Counted from the stretch's first letter, positions 33,926-43,021 are shown. The stretch is 64,000 nucleotides of DNA from DATLCF01 sp035526505 (GCA_035526505.1 DATLCF010000001.1:496001-560000); one strand, 5' to 3'. Numbers and translations are program-made. The notes: generated by a model not told the origin, from the sequence alone.

Positions 33926-35560
33926 ATGACCGACAAATTGGCGGACAAACTAAAGCAACTGCCTGCACAGCCTGGGGTGTATTTCCATAAAGACACCAAG
34001 GGCGAGATTATTTATGTGGGCAAGGCGGCCAGCTTGCGCAATCGCGTGCGCCAGTATTTTCAGGCCAGCCGTCACCGTGACCCCAAGACGGAGGTGTTGG
34101 TGGCCGAAATTGCCGATACCGACTGGGTGGTGGTGGAGAACGAGCTGGATGCACTGTTTTTAGAAGCCGAAATGGTACGCCGCTATATGCCGCGCTACAA
34201 TATTTTGCTGCGCGACGATAAAAGCAGCTTGTTTGTGCGTATTGCGTACGATGCAGCACACCCCACGCTTACCTTTACACGCCGTCCGCTGGACGACAAA
34301 GCACGATATTTTGGTCCATATTTTAACGGTAGTGAAGTCAAACGTGCGCTGCGCAGTTTGCGCCGTGTATTTCCATATTCAACGCACACTGGCATTATCC
34401 CTAAACGAGCCTGTTTGCAATATCACCTAGGCTTGTGCCCGGGGCTGGAAGAAAATAAAACCAGCTTACAGGATTACCGTGCTAATTTGCGCAAGCTAAT
34501 GCAGTACCTGAAGGGCGAGCGCGTCAAGGTGTTGGAGAAAATGGAACATGATATGCAACGCGCGGCCAAAAAGAAGGAGTTCGAGCGTGCCGCCGACATA
34601 CGCAACCAATACTATGCGCTGAAGGCACTGAGCAAGCAGATAATATTTAGCGACCGTGAGTTTTTAGATATTAGCAAAGACCGTGGGCTGCAAGGCTTGG
34701 CTGACTTGCTGGGCCTGCCGAAGGTTCCGCGGCGTATCGAGGGATACGACATCAGCCACATGCAGGGCACGGACAATGTAGCCAGCATGGTGGTGTTTAC
34801 GAACGGCATTCCGGACAAGGCCGCGTACCGCAAGTTTAAAATGCGTTTGCCGGGCAATAACGACTTTGGGCATATGGAAGAAGTCATTACGCGCCGGTTG
34901 GGCGAAAAAAACCAGAAAGATTGGGGTCTGCCCGACTTGTTTTTGATTGATGGCGGCAAGGGCCAACTGACTGCTGCTATTAAGGCCCGCGATGCGGCTG
35001 GCACTACCCGCCCCATGATTGGTTTGGCAAAGCGCGAGGAAGAGATTGTGGTGCATAAAACTAAGTCGTTACCGGCTGTTGGGGCGCTTTTCGACGCTCC
35101 CGATTCGCCAGACCGCTCACGCGCGGTAAATTCCTTGGCGAGCCCCGTCACTCATTCTTCTCAATCAGATGGGTCTCGCCAAGGAATTTCTGGCTCCGCT
35201 TCGGTTGGGTCTGGCGAATTCGGGAGCGTCGAGCGCGCCGCCAGTGGTGCGTATATAATGGAAAGCGACGATTTCAAACTTATTTTATTATCCAAGAATT
35301 CCGACATCGTTAAGCTACTGCAACGGGTACGGGATGAGTCGCACCGTTTTGCTGTTAGTTATCATTCGGTGCTGAAAACCAAACGCCAAACGGCCAGCGC
35401 ACTGGATGACATACCGGGCATTGGCCCGGCAACGCGCAAGAAGCTTATTAGGACATTTGGCAGCTTGCGGGCGGTAGAGGCGGCAAGCCCGGCAGAGCTG
35501 GCAGCAGTCATTGGCCCGGCCAAGGCCAAGCTACTGGTCAAAAACAATACTAAATTTTAA
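33926..35560 (+). CDS. uvrC: Excinuclease ABC subunit C (UvrC) with in-frame palindromic insertion
   Basis: The dual nuclease of nucleotide excision repair, 544 residues. The GIY-YIG domain is at the start (GVYFHKDTKGEIIYVGKA). A UvrB-binding helix pair follows near residue 205-240, then the RNase H-like endonuclease domain (GYDISHMQGTDNVASMVVF, LFLIDGGKGQL) and two C-terminal HhH motifs (IPGIGPATRKKLI). Residues about 389-436 do not fit the family. They are encoded by a long inverted repeat placed between the KREEEIVVHKT strand and the ESDDFKLILL strand, and they keep the frame. The predicted protein is therefore full length with an extra surface loop. Confidence 0.95.
   Translation: MTDKLADKLKQLPAQPGVYFHKDTKGEIIYVGKAASLRNRVRQYFQASRHRDPKTEVLVAEIADTDWVVVENELDALFLEAEMVRRYMPRYNILLRDDKSSLFVRIAYDAAHPTLTFTRRPLDDKARYFGPYFNGSEVKRALRSLRRVFPYSTHTGIIPKRACLQYHLGLCPGLEENKTSLQDYRANLRKLMQYLKGERVKVLEKMEHDMQRAAKKKEFERAADIRNQYYALKALSKQIIFSDREFLDISKDRGLQGLADLLGLPKVPRRIEGYDISHMQGTDNVASMVVFTNGIPDKAAYRKFKMRLPGNNDFGHMEEVITRRLGEKNQKDWGLPDLFLIDGGKGQLTAAIKARDAAGTTRPMIGLAKREEEIVVHKTKSLPAVGALFDAPDSPDRSRAVNSLASPVTHSSQSDGSRQGISGSASVGSGEFGSVERAASGAYIMESDDFKLILLSKNSDIVKLLQRVRDESHRFAVSYHSVLKTKRQTASALDDIPGIGPATRKKLIRTFGSLRAVEAASPAELAAVIGPAKAKLLVKNNTKF
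35091..35232. repeat. Palindromic element inserted in frame in uvrC
   Basis: Outer arms 35091-35114 and 35208-35232 are reverse complements except for one extra base. Inner arms 35128-35142 and 35175-35189 are a perfect 15-base match. The whole 142-base unit would fold into one long hairpin. It encodes about 47 Ser/Asp/Gly-rich residues absent from the family. This resembles the Rickettsia palindromic elements, which also insert in frame in genes, but no second copy was seen in the window. Confidence 0.8.
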
Positions 35561-35605
35561 AGTACTTCAGATAGTCCTGGGTGCGACAGCCTATAAATAT
35601 TAAAA

Positions 35606-35625
35606 AACCACCCGATTGGGTGGTT
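35606..35625 (-). terminator. Terminator of the 35649 gene
   Basis: An 8-base-pair stem AACCACCC/GGGTGGTT with a 4-base loop. On the minus strand it is followed by TTTTTTAATATT, a good intrinsic terminator; it may also act on uvrC transcripts. Confidence 0.8.
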
Positions 35626-35648
35626 GTAGATTTCTGAGTTATTATGGC

Positions 35649-36026
35649 TTAGACGTCAGAACTGTCGTCTTTTTCTTCTTCCATTGCTGCCGTACGGATA
35701 AGGCGGTCGTGGGTCATGCGATTAAGGGCTGCTAGCGCGGCAGCTTCGTTTGCGTCAACAATTTTTTGTTCCTTGGCAGTTAATTCGCGAGGAGTCATCT
35801 GGTTTGCGGCCAGAAATTCCTGGTCAGAAGCCGAAAGCGTAGCACCGTCTTGATTGTTCAGTGCTGCTGCAAAGGCGTTAATTTCCGCTTCGGTAATTTG
35901 TGCACGTGTGTCGGCAGGAGATTGTACGGTATCGGCCATAGCTAGGCCGCCTAGGTCATTAGCAAACATAATGTCTGCAAATAGGGCATCTACTTCTGAG
36001 CTAGCAGGTAGTGTTGCTTCGTACAT
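35649..36026 (-). CDS. Hypothetical acidic 125-residue protein
   Basis: A small acidic, Ala-rich, helical protein (starts MYEATLPASSEVDALFADI, ends EEEKDDSSDV). No membrane segments. The frame is open 65 codons further upstream, but that part has opposite composition and a minus-strand TACTAT at 36036-36041 predicts transcription start 3 bases before the ATG at 36026. A good terminator follows. Family not recognised. Confidence 0.55.
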   Translation of the reverse strand: MYEATLPASSEVDALFADIMFANDLGGLAMADTVQSPADTRAQITEAEINAFAAALNNQDGATLSASDQEFLAANQMTPRELTAKEQKIVDANEAAALAALNRMTHDRLIRTAAMEEEKDDSSDV

Positions 36027-36035
36027 AACCCATCC

Positions 36036-36041
36036 ATAGTA
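36036..36041 (-). promoter_or_regulatory. TACTAT -10 box of the 125-residue gene
   Basis: Minus-strand TACTAT; predicted start at 36029, three bases before the ATG. Confidence 0.45.
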
Positions 36042-36102
36042 GCACGGACGGACCAAAAAAAACAAGCATCTTTGTTGTTTTTTACGTATACACGGGCAGG
36101 GG

Positions 36103-36108
36103 TATGAT
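36103..36108 (+). promoter_or_regulatory. TATGAT -10 box of the aminopeptidase gene
   Basis: Predicted start near 36115, 5 bases before the ATG at 36120. Confidence 0.45.
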
Positions 36109-36119
36109 AAGCTGCTTAT

Positions 36120-37343
36120 ATGTTCGGGAGTGAGTTTTTTGCTGCCAACCGGGAGCGGTTGCGACAGCTGTTTACCGGTACGGCGCCGATTGTTATTACG
36201 GCCAATGGGTTGTTGCAGCAAGCGGGCGGTGAGGCTTTTCCGCTACACCAGGACCGCAGTTTTTGGTACCTGACGGGTATTGATGAGCCGGATATTGTGT
36301 TGGTTATGGATAAGGGGCGCGAATACCTGATCGTTCCTGGCCGTGAAGACTCGCGCGAGAAGTTTGACGGGCGTATAGACCCGGCAGTAGTAACGCGGCG
36401 GTCGGGTATTAAAGATATATTGAACGAAAAAGAGGGTTGGCGGCAGCTGGAGGCACGGCTTAAAAAAGTGCAGCATGTAGCCACGCTGGGCGCCACCCCT
36501 AAATATATCGAAGTATATGGTGTGTACAGTAACCCTGCCCGGGCGACGCTGATTAGACGGCTTAAAAAGGCAAATCCGGGCATAGAACTGTTAGATTTGC
36601 GGCCGCACGTAGCCCGTATGCGCATGGTCAAGCAGCCGTTGGAACTGCAAGCCATCCAGCAGGCAATTGACATTACAGCCGAGGCGCTCAAAGAAGTTAT
36701 GCGCCCCAAACAGCTGGCCAAATACGGGCATGAGTACGAAATTGAGGCCGACTTTTTCCGCGGTATCCGCAAGCGCGGTGCGCAGGGACACGCCTTTCCG
36801 CCCATTGTCGCCAGCGGGCCACGGACCTGTACAATGCATTATTTTGCCAATAATGCGCCGTTGGCCAGTGACGAATTGGTGCTCATGGATGTCGGCGCGC
36901 AAGTTGAATATTATGCTGCAGACATAACCCGGACGGTGGCTGTGGGCAGCAAACCTTCCCGGCGCCAACAACAAATACACGATGCGGTACTGGAAGCCCA
37001 AGAATATGCATTTGCGCTTATTAAGCCCGGATTGCTGCTGGGTGAGTACGAAAAACAAATGGAACAGTTTGTGGGCGAAAAGCTGCGCGAGCTGGGGCTT
37101 ATTAAGAGTATTGAGCGGGATGCAGTGCGTGAGTTTTTCCCGCACCGTACCTCGCATTTTTTGGGGTTAGACACGCATGATGCCGGGGATTATGATTGGC
37201 CGTTGGAAGCGGGCGCGGTGCTGGCGGTGGAGCCCGGGATTTATGCGCCGCAAGAGGGCATTGGAGTACGTATAGAGGACAATGTGCTGGTAACCCCCGA
37301 GGGCTGCACGGTGCTTAGCAGTCAATTGCCTCGCGTATTATAG
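36120..37343 (+). CDS. pepP: Xaa-Pro aminopeptidase (aminopeptidase P, M24)
   Basis: A 407-residue cytoplasmic metallopeptidase that removes N-terminal residues followed by proline. The N-terminal domain (1-165) matches the AMP_N domain (FWYLTGIDEPDIVLV). The pita-bread catalytic domain has all five metal ligands: Asp257, Asp268, His346, Glu371 and Glu386. Motifs are DVGAQVEYYAADITRT, HFLGLDTHDAG, VEPGIY and GVRIEDNVLV. The gene is the last core gene before the accessory block; an IS element begins 21 bases after its stop. Confidence 0.96.
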   Translation: MFGSEFFAANRERLRQLFTGTAPIVITANGLLQQAGGEAFPLHQDRSFWYLTGIDEPDIVLVMDKGREYLIVPGREDSREKFDGRIDPAVVTRRSGIKDILNEKEGWRQLEARLKKVQHVATLGATPKYIEVYGVYSNPARATLIRRLKKANPGIELLDLRPHVARMRMVKQPLELQAIQQAIDITAEALKEVMRPKQLAKYGHEYEIEADFFRGIRKRGAQGHAFPPIVASGPRTCTMHYFANNAPLASDELVLMDVGAQVEYYAADITRTVAVGSKPSRRQQQIHDAVLEAQEYAFALIKPGLLLGEYEKQMEQFVGEKLRELGLIKSIERDAVREFFPHRTSHFLGLDTHDAGDYDWPLEAGAVLAVEPGIYAPQEGIGVRIEDNVLVTPEGCTVLSSQLPRVL

Positions 37344-37407
37344 TCGCGGTAAGTGATTCTAACAGGGACAAAAGTAGACAAATTAATAAAATAAGGCAAT
37401 TATACGC

Positions 37408-37436
37408 TTGACACACCCAAAACAGAGGTGTATCAT
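37408..37436 (+). promoter_or_regulatory. Transposase promoter, leaderless
   Basis: A perfect TTGACA (37408-37413), 17-base spacer and TATCAT (37431-37436). The predicted start is the A of the transposase ATG at 37443. The spacer contains the ACACCC/AGGTGT inverted repeat. Confidence 0.7.
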
Positions 37437-37442
37437 TAAAGT

Positions 37443-38402
37443 ATGGAAGATATGAACCTCATCGAGCTATTAGACAAGTTCCCTGACGAACAAGCGTGCC
37501 GCGACTTCATTCAAGAGCGCCGCTGGCCTAATGAGATGACCTGCCCTCAATGTGGTGTCATCGGTAAGGCATACAAGTATAGTAGTGGTAAAAACAGCGG
37601 CAAGCTCTTTAAGTGTGCTGATTGTCGGCAGCAATTTACTGTTCGTGTCGGAAGTATCTTTGAGGATAGCAAAATCCCGCTCCGCAAATGGCTCCTCGCC
37701 ATCTATCTATGTACCAGCATTAAAAAAGGCATCTCCTCAATCCAGCTTGCCAAGTTTATAAAAGTCCGTCAGGCGACCGCTTGGTTTATGCTCCAGCGTA
37801 TCCGCCACGTATTTGAAAGTGGCAGCTTTGAAAAACTGTCCGGTGAGGTTGAAATGGACGAAGCGTATATTGGTGGCTCCGACAAGAATAAACATCACAG
37901 CAAAAAGCTCAAGACTCTCACGGGTAAAGGTGCACAAGGCCATGGCAGCAAAAATAGCAAGACTCCCGTTGTCGGCATGGTTGAACGCGGCGGCAAGCTC
38001 CGGGCTATTGCAACCAAAGACACAGGTAGCAACACGCTCATGACACTTGCGCGTAACAATATCGACGTTGACGCGACAATATACACTGACGAACATATGC
38101 CGTATCGTACCCTACCTAAGCTCGGCTTTAAGCATGAAAGCGTCAATCATGGCGTTAAAGAGTTTGTGAATGGTATGGCTAGTACGAACACCGCAGAATC
38201 ATTTTGGTCGCACCTAAAGCGTGGCATTAACGGCATTTACCATCATGTTAGCGCAAAGCATTTACAGTTCTACTGTGATGAATATAGCTTCCGTTGGAAT
38301 ACCCGCGAGATGACTGACGGTGAGCGTTTTGAGGCTTGGTTTGATAACATTGGCGGCAAGCGATTGATGTATAAGACGCTCACTAAGAAGGTGCAGAAAT
38401 AA
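37443..38402 (+). CDS. IS1595-family (ISXO2-like) transposase
   Basis: A 319-residue DDE-type transposase. An N-terminal zinc ribbon (CPQCGVIGKAYKYSS ... CADC) is followed by a helix-turn-helix region. The ISXO2-like catalytic domain carries EVEMDEAYIGG (first Asp), IYTDEHMPYRTL (second Asp) and the NTAESFWSHLKRGINGIYHH block with the final Asn/Glu signature. The reading frame is intact, so the element may still be active. Its stop lies 4 bases before the right inverted repeat. Confidence 0.95.
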   Translation: MEDMNLIELLDKFPDEQACRDFIQERRWPNEMTCPQCGVIGKAYKYSSGKNSGKLFKCADCRQQFTVRVGSIFEDSKIPLRKWLLAIYLCTSIKKGISSIQLAKFIKVRQATAWFMLQRIRHVFESGSFEKLSGEVEMDEAYIGGSDKNKHHSKKLKTLTGKGAQGHGSKNSKTPVVGMVERGGKLRAIATKDTGSNTLMTLARNNIDVDATIYTDEHMPYRTLPKLGFKHESVNHGVKEFVNGMASTNTAESFWSHLKRGINGIYHHVSAKHLQFYCDEYSFRWNTREMTDGERFEAWFDNIGGKRLMYKTLTKKVQK

Positions 38403-38549
38403 CTATCTTTTGTCCCCAAGGGCGGTGACAGTTTTCGTTAGGGCTGTATCTGTTATAATCAAAACGTCGTCCCCCTTACCTATAAAATAATCGGAGTAGG
38501 AGGGGTAGGCAAAATATATCAGCATCACGCCAATCACAACTAATTCACC

Positions 38550-39335
38550 ATGACTAACCAACTTCCCCCACTCACCACCAAACAACAAGCAATATTAAAA
38601 CTAATTTATAAATATAGATTCCTAAACAGAAAACAAATATAACAATTACTAAGTCATAAAGATAAAAGAAGAATCATAAGTTGGCTAAAAGACTTACGAG
38701 AAAAACAATATGTAGATTGGCACTACGATCCAAATGACTTTATCGCTAAAAGCCAACCAGGAATCTATTACCTATCGCTTAATGGCATTCGGTATTTACG
38801 CAGCACAAACGAATACCCGACCCAGGAACTACGGAAGCGGTATAAAGAACCAGCAAGAACAAAGGCGTTTATAGACAGATGTCTACTAATAGCAGACTGT
38901 TGCATCACTCTACAAGCTAAAAGCAATGATGAATTGAAATATAACTGTGTGTTGCCGTCGGATTATGTTAACCCAGACAGTGAGTACAGTTTTCTTAATA
39001 AGATTAAGCCACATCTTTTCTTCTCGAAGCAGCAAGGAGACGAAACTATAAATTACCTATTAGAGAACTTTGAGCCGACGCTACCTCGCTACCAGCTTAG
39101 AAAACGCATTAAGGATTATGTTGACTATATAGCAACTTGGGATGAGGACAATGAGGAGACGCCAATTGTACTCTTCATCTGCTCAAATATCGCAGATTTG
39201 CTGTATGTGAAGCGGCGCGTGAAAAAACTACTGGATGAAGAGTGGTCGGATGAAGTGCTGTGTATCCGCGTAACGACTTCAGATAAGGTTCGGGCTTCTG
39301 GTGTAGCTAGCCTGATTTGGGAGGAAGTCTCTTGA
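38550..39335 (+). pseudogene. Replic_Relax family gene interrupted by one TAA
   Basis: The same frame is open from the ATG at 38550 to the stop at 39335 except for one TAA at 38640. The N-terminal part (LTTKQQAILKLIYKYRFLNR then QLLSHKDKRRIISWLKDL) is the winged-helix domain of replication-relaxation proteins, and the stop falls in its second helix where Gln would fit. The remainder (about 230 codons) is intact. These proteins accompany plasmid and conjugative elements. Without read-through only 30 residues would be made; a downstream start at 38934 would give 133 residues without the DNA-binding domain. Low GC compared with the core genes. Confidence 0.65.
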
Positions 39336-39374
39336 GTCATCAGAAGAGGCGGGGCGACAAGGTGACTGCGCATC

Positions 39375-40613
39375 TCAAGGAACGACTTTAGGCACTTTAT
39401 AGGTTTCACGCACGATAAGCGACAAGAGAAAGGCAATCGCCAGTCCAATCGGCATGATGAGCAAAGCATGACTGAAATCAGCAAGCGACGGCGTATGAGA
39501 TGGCAATAGGTGTGCTGGAAAACTCATGGCTATGCCACCAATAATAAAACAAGTAGCATTCACAATGGCCGAAGCGCCGCCAATGAGGTTGCCAGCCACG
39601 GTTTCGCCAGCGATAGTAAAGCCAAGCATATGCGCGCCCGAAGTGAGTCCCAGCAGAAACATGAGCCAGAGTAATACCGACTCTGTTAGAGAAGGCGTAA
39701 AAACAAGCATGGCCGTCACTGCTGCTTGGAGCAAAATGCCCGCAGCAAGTGTTAGCTTGCGATTCTTTAGCTTGTTGGAAATAACATTAAATAGCGGAGC
39801 GCCGATAGCTAACCCGAGCCATAGAAGTGCTGTTGCCAGCGCACCGCTTTCAAAGCCATGAGCCGAGATAATACGTGGCCCCCACAATACGCCAACAGCC
39901 AGCATGATGCCGAACGACGTACCGGCGATGAGCGCAGATAGCCAGACGTTTGGTAATTTAAAGCATGCTCTTAGCTCAGTGACGACTTGTTTTGGTAGGG
40001 ATAGCTTGAATGTCTTGGGCGTGTCGCCGGTTTTAGGGTCTCGCACCCACACCAAAAAGGCTACAAATAACGCGATACCAAACAGGAAGAATATGAACAG
40101 CACGCTACGCCAATCGTACAGGTTGGCGAAATAGTTAATCGTCGGCGTACCAACAGTTGAGCCAAGTGACGCCCCGGCTTGCACTAGACCAAACATCACA
40201 CCGTACTTAGCAGCCCCAAACCATTTGTCACCGGCAAAACCAGCACCTACGAATCCGAATGCCGCTCCAAGCGCCAGCAAAATCTGCGCTACCAGTAAAG
40301 CTTCGATAGAATGGGCGCTACTATAAAGAAACGCGCCGAGCACGACAAAGGCCACCGCCCACGGCATACATTTACGCAAGCCAAAACGGTCAAGTAGCGG
40401 ACCACTGATAAATTGTATGGCGGCAAATGCCCAAGTGTAGACAGAGCTGACCAGTCCAATTTGGGCAATTGTCAACATCAGCTCATTTTCAATCTTGGGC
40501 GACAGCACTGCATAGCTGGTTTGCAAGTTGAACAGCCATACCAAAAACACGACGCACAGCCCCCAGATACACCAAGCTTGGGCGCCGCCTAATGTTGAGA
40601 ATTTTTCTTTCAT
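39375..40613 (-). CDS. MFS transporter
   Basis: A 412-residue major facilitator carrier with 12 predicted helices. The loop 2-3 motif appears as GPLLDRFGLRK near residue 72, and GLVQAGASLGSTVG marks helix 5. It resembles the oxalate/formate and nitrate-like single-solute antiporter groups more than drug pumps. A strong GAGGAG ribosome site overlaps the end of the guanine deaminase gene, only 3 bases upstream, so the two form an operon. Purine uptake or export of a deamination product is inferred from that link. Confidence 0.85.
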   Translation of the reverse strand: MKEKFSTLGGAQAWCIWGLCVVFLVWLFNLQTSYAVLSPKIENELMLTIAQIGLVSSVYTWAFAAIQFISGPLLDRFGLRKCMPWAVAFVVLGAFLYSSAHSIEALLVAQILLALGAAFGFVGAGFAGDKWFGAAKYGVMFGLVQAGASLGSTVGTPTINYFANLYDWRSVLFIFFLFGIALFVAFLVWVRDPKTGDTPKTFKLSLPKQVVTELRACFKLPNVWLSALIAGTSFGIMLAVGVLWGPRIISAHGFESGALATALLWLGLAIGAPLFNVISNKLKNRKLTLAAGILLQAAVTAMLVFTPSLTESVLLWLMFLLGLTSGAHMLGFTIAGETVAGNLIGGASAIVNATCFIIGGIAMSFPAHLLPSHTPSLADFSHALLIMPIGLAIAFLLSLIVRETYKVPKVVP

Positions 40614-40616
40614 GAT

Positions 40617-41936
40617 TTATTCTCCTCGCTCGTAAGCTTTATTACCAGCAATGTAGGTTGCCGCAACGCTGCGGTCATCCCCCATGGTCATGAGCACAAA
40701 TAATTGCTCCTCGATACTACTTACAAACTGCATCCGTTCTTTTAGTAGCGGTGTGGCGAGCGGATCGAGTATCACAAAGTCGGCTTCTTTACCAACCTCT
40801 AATGTGCCGAGCTTGTCACCAAGATCGAGCGCCCGCGCACTACCGAGTGTTGCTAAAAAGAAAGTGTGGATCGCATCGAGCGGAAACTTTCGCAGCTGCG
40901 CGACTTTGTAGGCTTCATTCATGGTTTGTAGCATTGAAAAGCTGGTGCCCGCACCAATATCCGTACCGAGCCCCACTTCTATAGGCCGTCTCGCATCCTT
41001 GGCTTTTTCGAGTGAGAATAGGCCGCTACCAAGGAAGAGGTTGGATGTTGGGCAGTGCGATATGGCTGTACCTGTATCATAACAGTGCTGCATTTCAGCC
41101 TCCGTCAAATGCACGCCGTGAGCGTAGACAGCTCGTTTACCAGTGAGGCCATAGTGGTCGTAGACATCTAGGTAGCCTTTTCGTTCAGGAAACAGCTTTT
41201 TAACCCAGGCAATTTCATCCACGTTTTCGGACAAATGTGAGTGAACATAAGTGCTCGGATGCTCACTCCATAACTTACCAGCTACCTCCAGTTCATCGGG
41301 CGTGCTGGTCGGCGCAAAGCGTGGTGTGATCGCGTAGAGGTTACGGCCTTTTTTGTGCCATTTTTTGATTAATTCTTTAGAGTCCTCGTAGCTACCCTTT
41401 GCGGTATCCTCCAGACCTTTTGGTGCATTACGATCCATCATGACCTTGCCGGCAATCATTCGCATATTCCTTTTCGTGGCCGCTTCAAATAATTGGTCAA
41501 CCGATTCTGGATACGTTGCGCAAAAGGTTAAGGCCGTGGTGGTGCCATTACGAAGCAACTCATCACAGAAGAACTCGGCCACGCGCTTGCCCTCAACTGG
41601 ATTTTTAAACTTTTGCTCAGCCGTAAACGTGTAAGTATTCAGCCAATCAATTAGTTGCTTGCCAAACGCACCCATAATGTCGGTTTGTACGTAATGGATA
41701 TGCGTATCAATAAATCCCGGCACGATGAGTTTGTCTTGGTAGGTTTCGTAGTCGGTACCTTCTGGTAAGGTTTTGAGTATATTCGCAGCCGGACCGCTTT
41801 GAACAATTTTTCCATCTTCGACAACAATCATGCCGTCGGGTTCATATCGTAGACACTCTTTTGCTGGGTGTAAAAAAGGATCGTCTACGATATGTACCAT
41901 GCTTCCTCGTATAACGACCTGCTGTTTTTCACCCAT
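40617..41936 (-). CDS. guaD: Guanine deaminase
   Basis: A 439-residue amidohydrolase that converts guanine to xanthine and ammonia. The zinc-binding motif PGFIDTHIHYVQTD is followed by LIDWLNTYTF, both characteristic of guanine deaminase. Further ligands are in YVHSHLSEN, YAHGVHLTEAEM, and the final Asp in VGLGTDIGAG. Full family length. The ATG at 41936 has AAGGTG 9 bases upstream; a GTG at 41948 is an alternative start. Probable horizontally acquired purine-use function, forming an operon with an MFS carrier. Confidence 0.92.
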   Translation of the reverse strand: MGEKQQVVIRGSMVHIVDDPFLHPAKECLRYEPDGMIVVEDGKIVQSGPAANILKTLPEGTDYETYQDKLIVPGFIDTHIHYVQTDIMGAFGKQLIDWLNTYTFTAEQKFKNPVEGKRVAEFFCDELLRNGTTTALTFCATYPESVDQLFEAATKRNMRMIAGKVMMDRNAPKGLEDTAKGSYEDSKELIKKWHKKGRNLYAITPRFAPTSTPDELEVAGKLWSEHPSTYVHSHLSENVDEIAWVKKLFPERKGYLDVYDHYGLTGKRAVYAHGVHLTEAEMQHCYDTGTAISHCPTSNLFLGSGLFSLEKAKDARRPIEVGLGTDIGAGTSFSMLQTMNEAYKVAQLRKFPLDAIHTFFLATLGSARALDLGDKLGTLEVGKEADFVILDPLATPLLKERMQFVSSIEEQLFVLMTMGDDRSVAATYIAGNKAYERGE

Positions 41937-42055
41937 CAAGTTCTTCACCTTTTTTAAGCAATAATTTTATTTCGAGCACCATCCTTATATTCGACTGTAA
42001 CAATAAGCATAATAAAAGTCTACGTGTTAGTTTTCTTGCCTTGGGACTGTAGCTT

Positions 42056-42688
42056 TTACAAACGAAGGAGTAGTTCGGCATCGGGATTAACATTTTTTTG
42101 GATGAGCTTTGCCTCTAGCACTTCCCGGCCATCAGCCTGACCCTGGATGGTACAGGTATATAAGGTCATTTTAGCCTCGGTGCTGGGAGCTTCTATTTCG
42201 GTTTGTGCGGGCTTCACTTTATATCGCCGGCTCACCTCGTATTGGTAGCGATGACCATTAAAGTCGACGTATATGTAGTCACCCGCCTGCACTTCATCGA
42301 GATGATAAAGGGGCGACTTGCGTCGGGTTGCGCCTGGCGTAAAACCTATTTCAAAGCGGTGGCCGGCCAAAATAAAATTACCACCCTTTTCTGGATCACC
42401 GCGCTCTGGGAAGCGATGCCAAAGTCCGTCGTTCAGCGCGTTTTTATTATCGCCATAAAGCAGATTTAATTGTAAGCGCGGAATATATATTTGCTGTTCC
42501 CGCAGTACAGTGTGGGGTACTGGCTTGTTCCAAGTAGGCTGCGAAAAAGGCAGAGAAGGAGCTATGGGCGCGGTGAGCAGTAATAGTAAATATACTCCCG
42601 ATCCTATAGCAGTAGTTGCCAGCGTCAGCAAAAGCACACGATAGAATTTGCGAGGGTGGAATCTGAAATTAGACTGGCTTTTCATCAT
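42056..42688 (-). CDS. Sortase (class D/E-like transpeptidase)
   Basis: A 210-residue membrane-bound cysteine transpeptidase. After a basic start, one membrane helix covers about residues 18-40. The sortase barrel carries the catalytic triad His110 (FILAGHRF), Cys179 (LYTCTIQG) and Arg188 (DGREV). It cleaves sorting signals and joins proteins to peptidoglycan or to each other. It is divergent from the adhesin operon, whose product ends in an LAGTG sorting signal, so that is its likely substrate. A TACTAT box on the minus strand at 42694-42699 places transcription start at the first ATG. Confidence 0.92.
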   Translation of the reverse strand: MMKSQSNFRFHPRKFYRVLLLTLATTAIGSGVYLLLLLTAPIAPSLPFSQPTWNKPVPHTVLREQQIYIPRLQLNLLYGDNKNALNDGLWHRFPERGDPEKGGNFILAGHRFEIGFTPGATRRKSPLYHLDEVQAGDYIYVDFNGHRYQYEVSRRYKVKPAQTEIEAPSTEAKMTLYTCTIQGQADGREVLEAKLIQKNVNPDAELLLRL

Positions 42689-42837
42689 TTTTAATAGTAT
42701 CAGTGGGCGTCATAATCATAAAGTTCACCAGAGAAATTAATCGCGAAAATCCTAGTTGTACTTGCTAGTTCGTGATGGTACCATAAACATAAGCGAATAT
42801 ATGTAATATCGACAATGTTTTTATGAGGAGAGTGTTT

Positions 42838-42981
42838 TTGAAGAAGACTGTACCCCGACGCCAAATTAGCAGAATACTTCCATTTATGGCAGTCGTTATT
42901 CATAGCAGGAGCACCGGTGCCGTTTATTACGGGAATGCTAAATTCAGCGAGGCTATACAAGAGCGAAGATTACTATCATAA
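42838..42981 (+). CDS. Possible 47-residue peptide in the sortase-adhesin gap
   Basis: A TTG lies 7 bases after GAGGAG (42825-42830) and opens a 47-codon frame (LKKTVPRRQISRILPFMAVV start, stop TAA at 42979). It is basic with one short hydrophobic stretch. It fills part of the 333-base gap between sortase and the next gene; nothing else was seen there. Composition gives no strong support, so it may be a chance frame. Confidence 0.25.
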   Translation: MKKTVPRRQISRILPFMAVVIHSRSTGAVYYGNAKFSEAIQERRLLS

Positions 42982-43021
42982 ACGTTTAGGCGTAGGAGTC
43001 TACGCATTGTGGGGAGTGGGA

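Larger units (their letters stand above)
37365..38416 (+). mobile_element. IS1595-family insertion sequence
   Basis: Bounded by inverted ends GGGACAAAAG (37365-37374) and CTTTTGTCCC (38407-38416), enclosing one transposase gene; total about 1.05 kb, usual for the family. No 8-base target duplication is visible (TTCTAACA to the left, CAAGGGCG to the right), so the element is old or its flanks have recombined. Confidence 0.75.

Noticed and set aside
37357..38424. Target-site duplication of the IS1595 element
   Set aside because: The 8 bases left (TTCTAACA) and right (CAAGGGCG) of the inverted ends do not match.
38403..38588. A short minus-strand frame after the transposase
   Set aside because: It crosses the IS end and the probable promoter region of the Replic_Relax gene and has no start signal.
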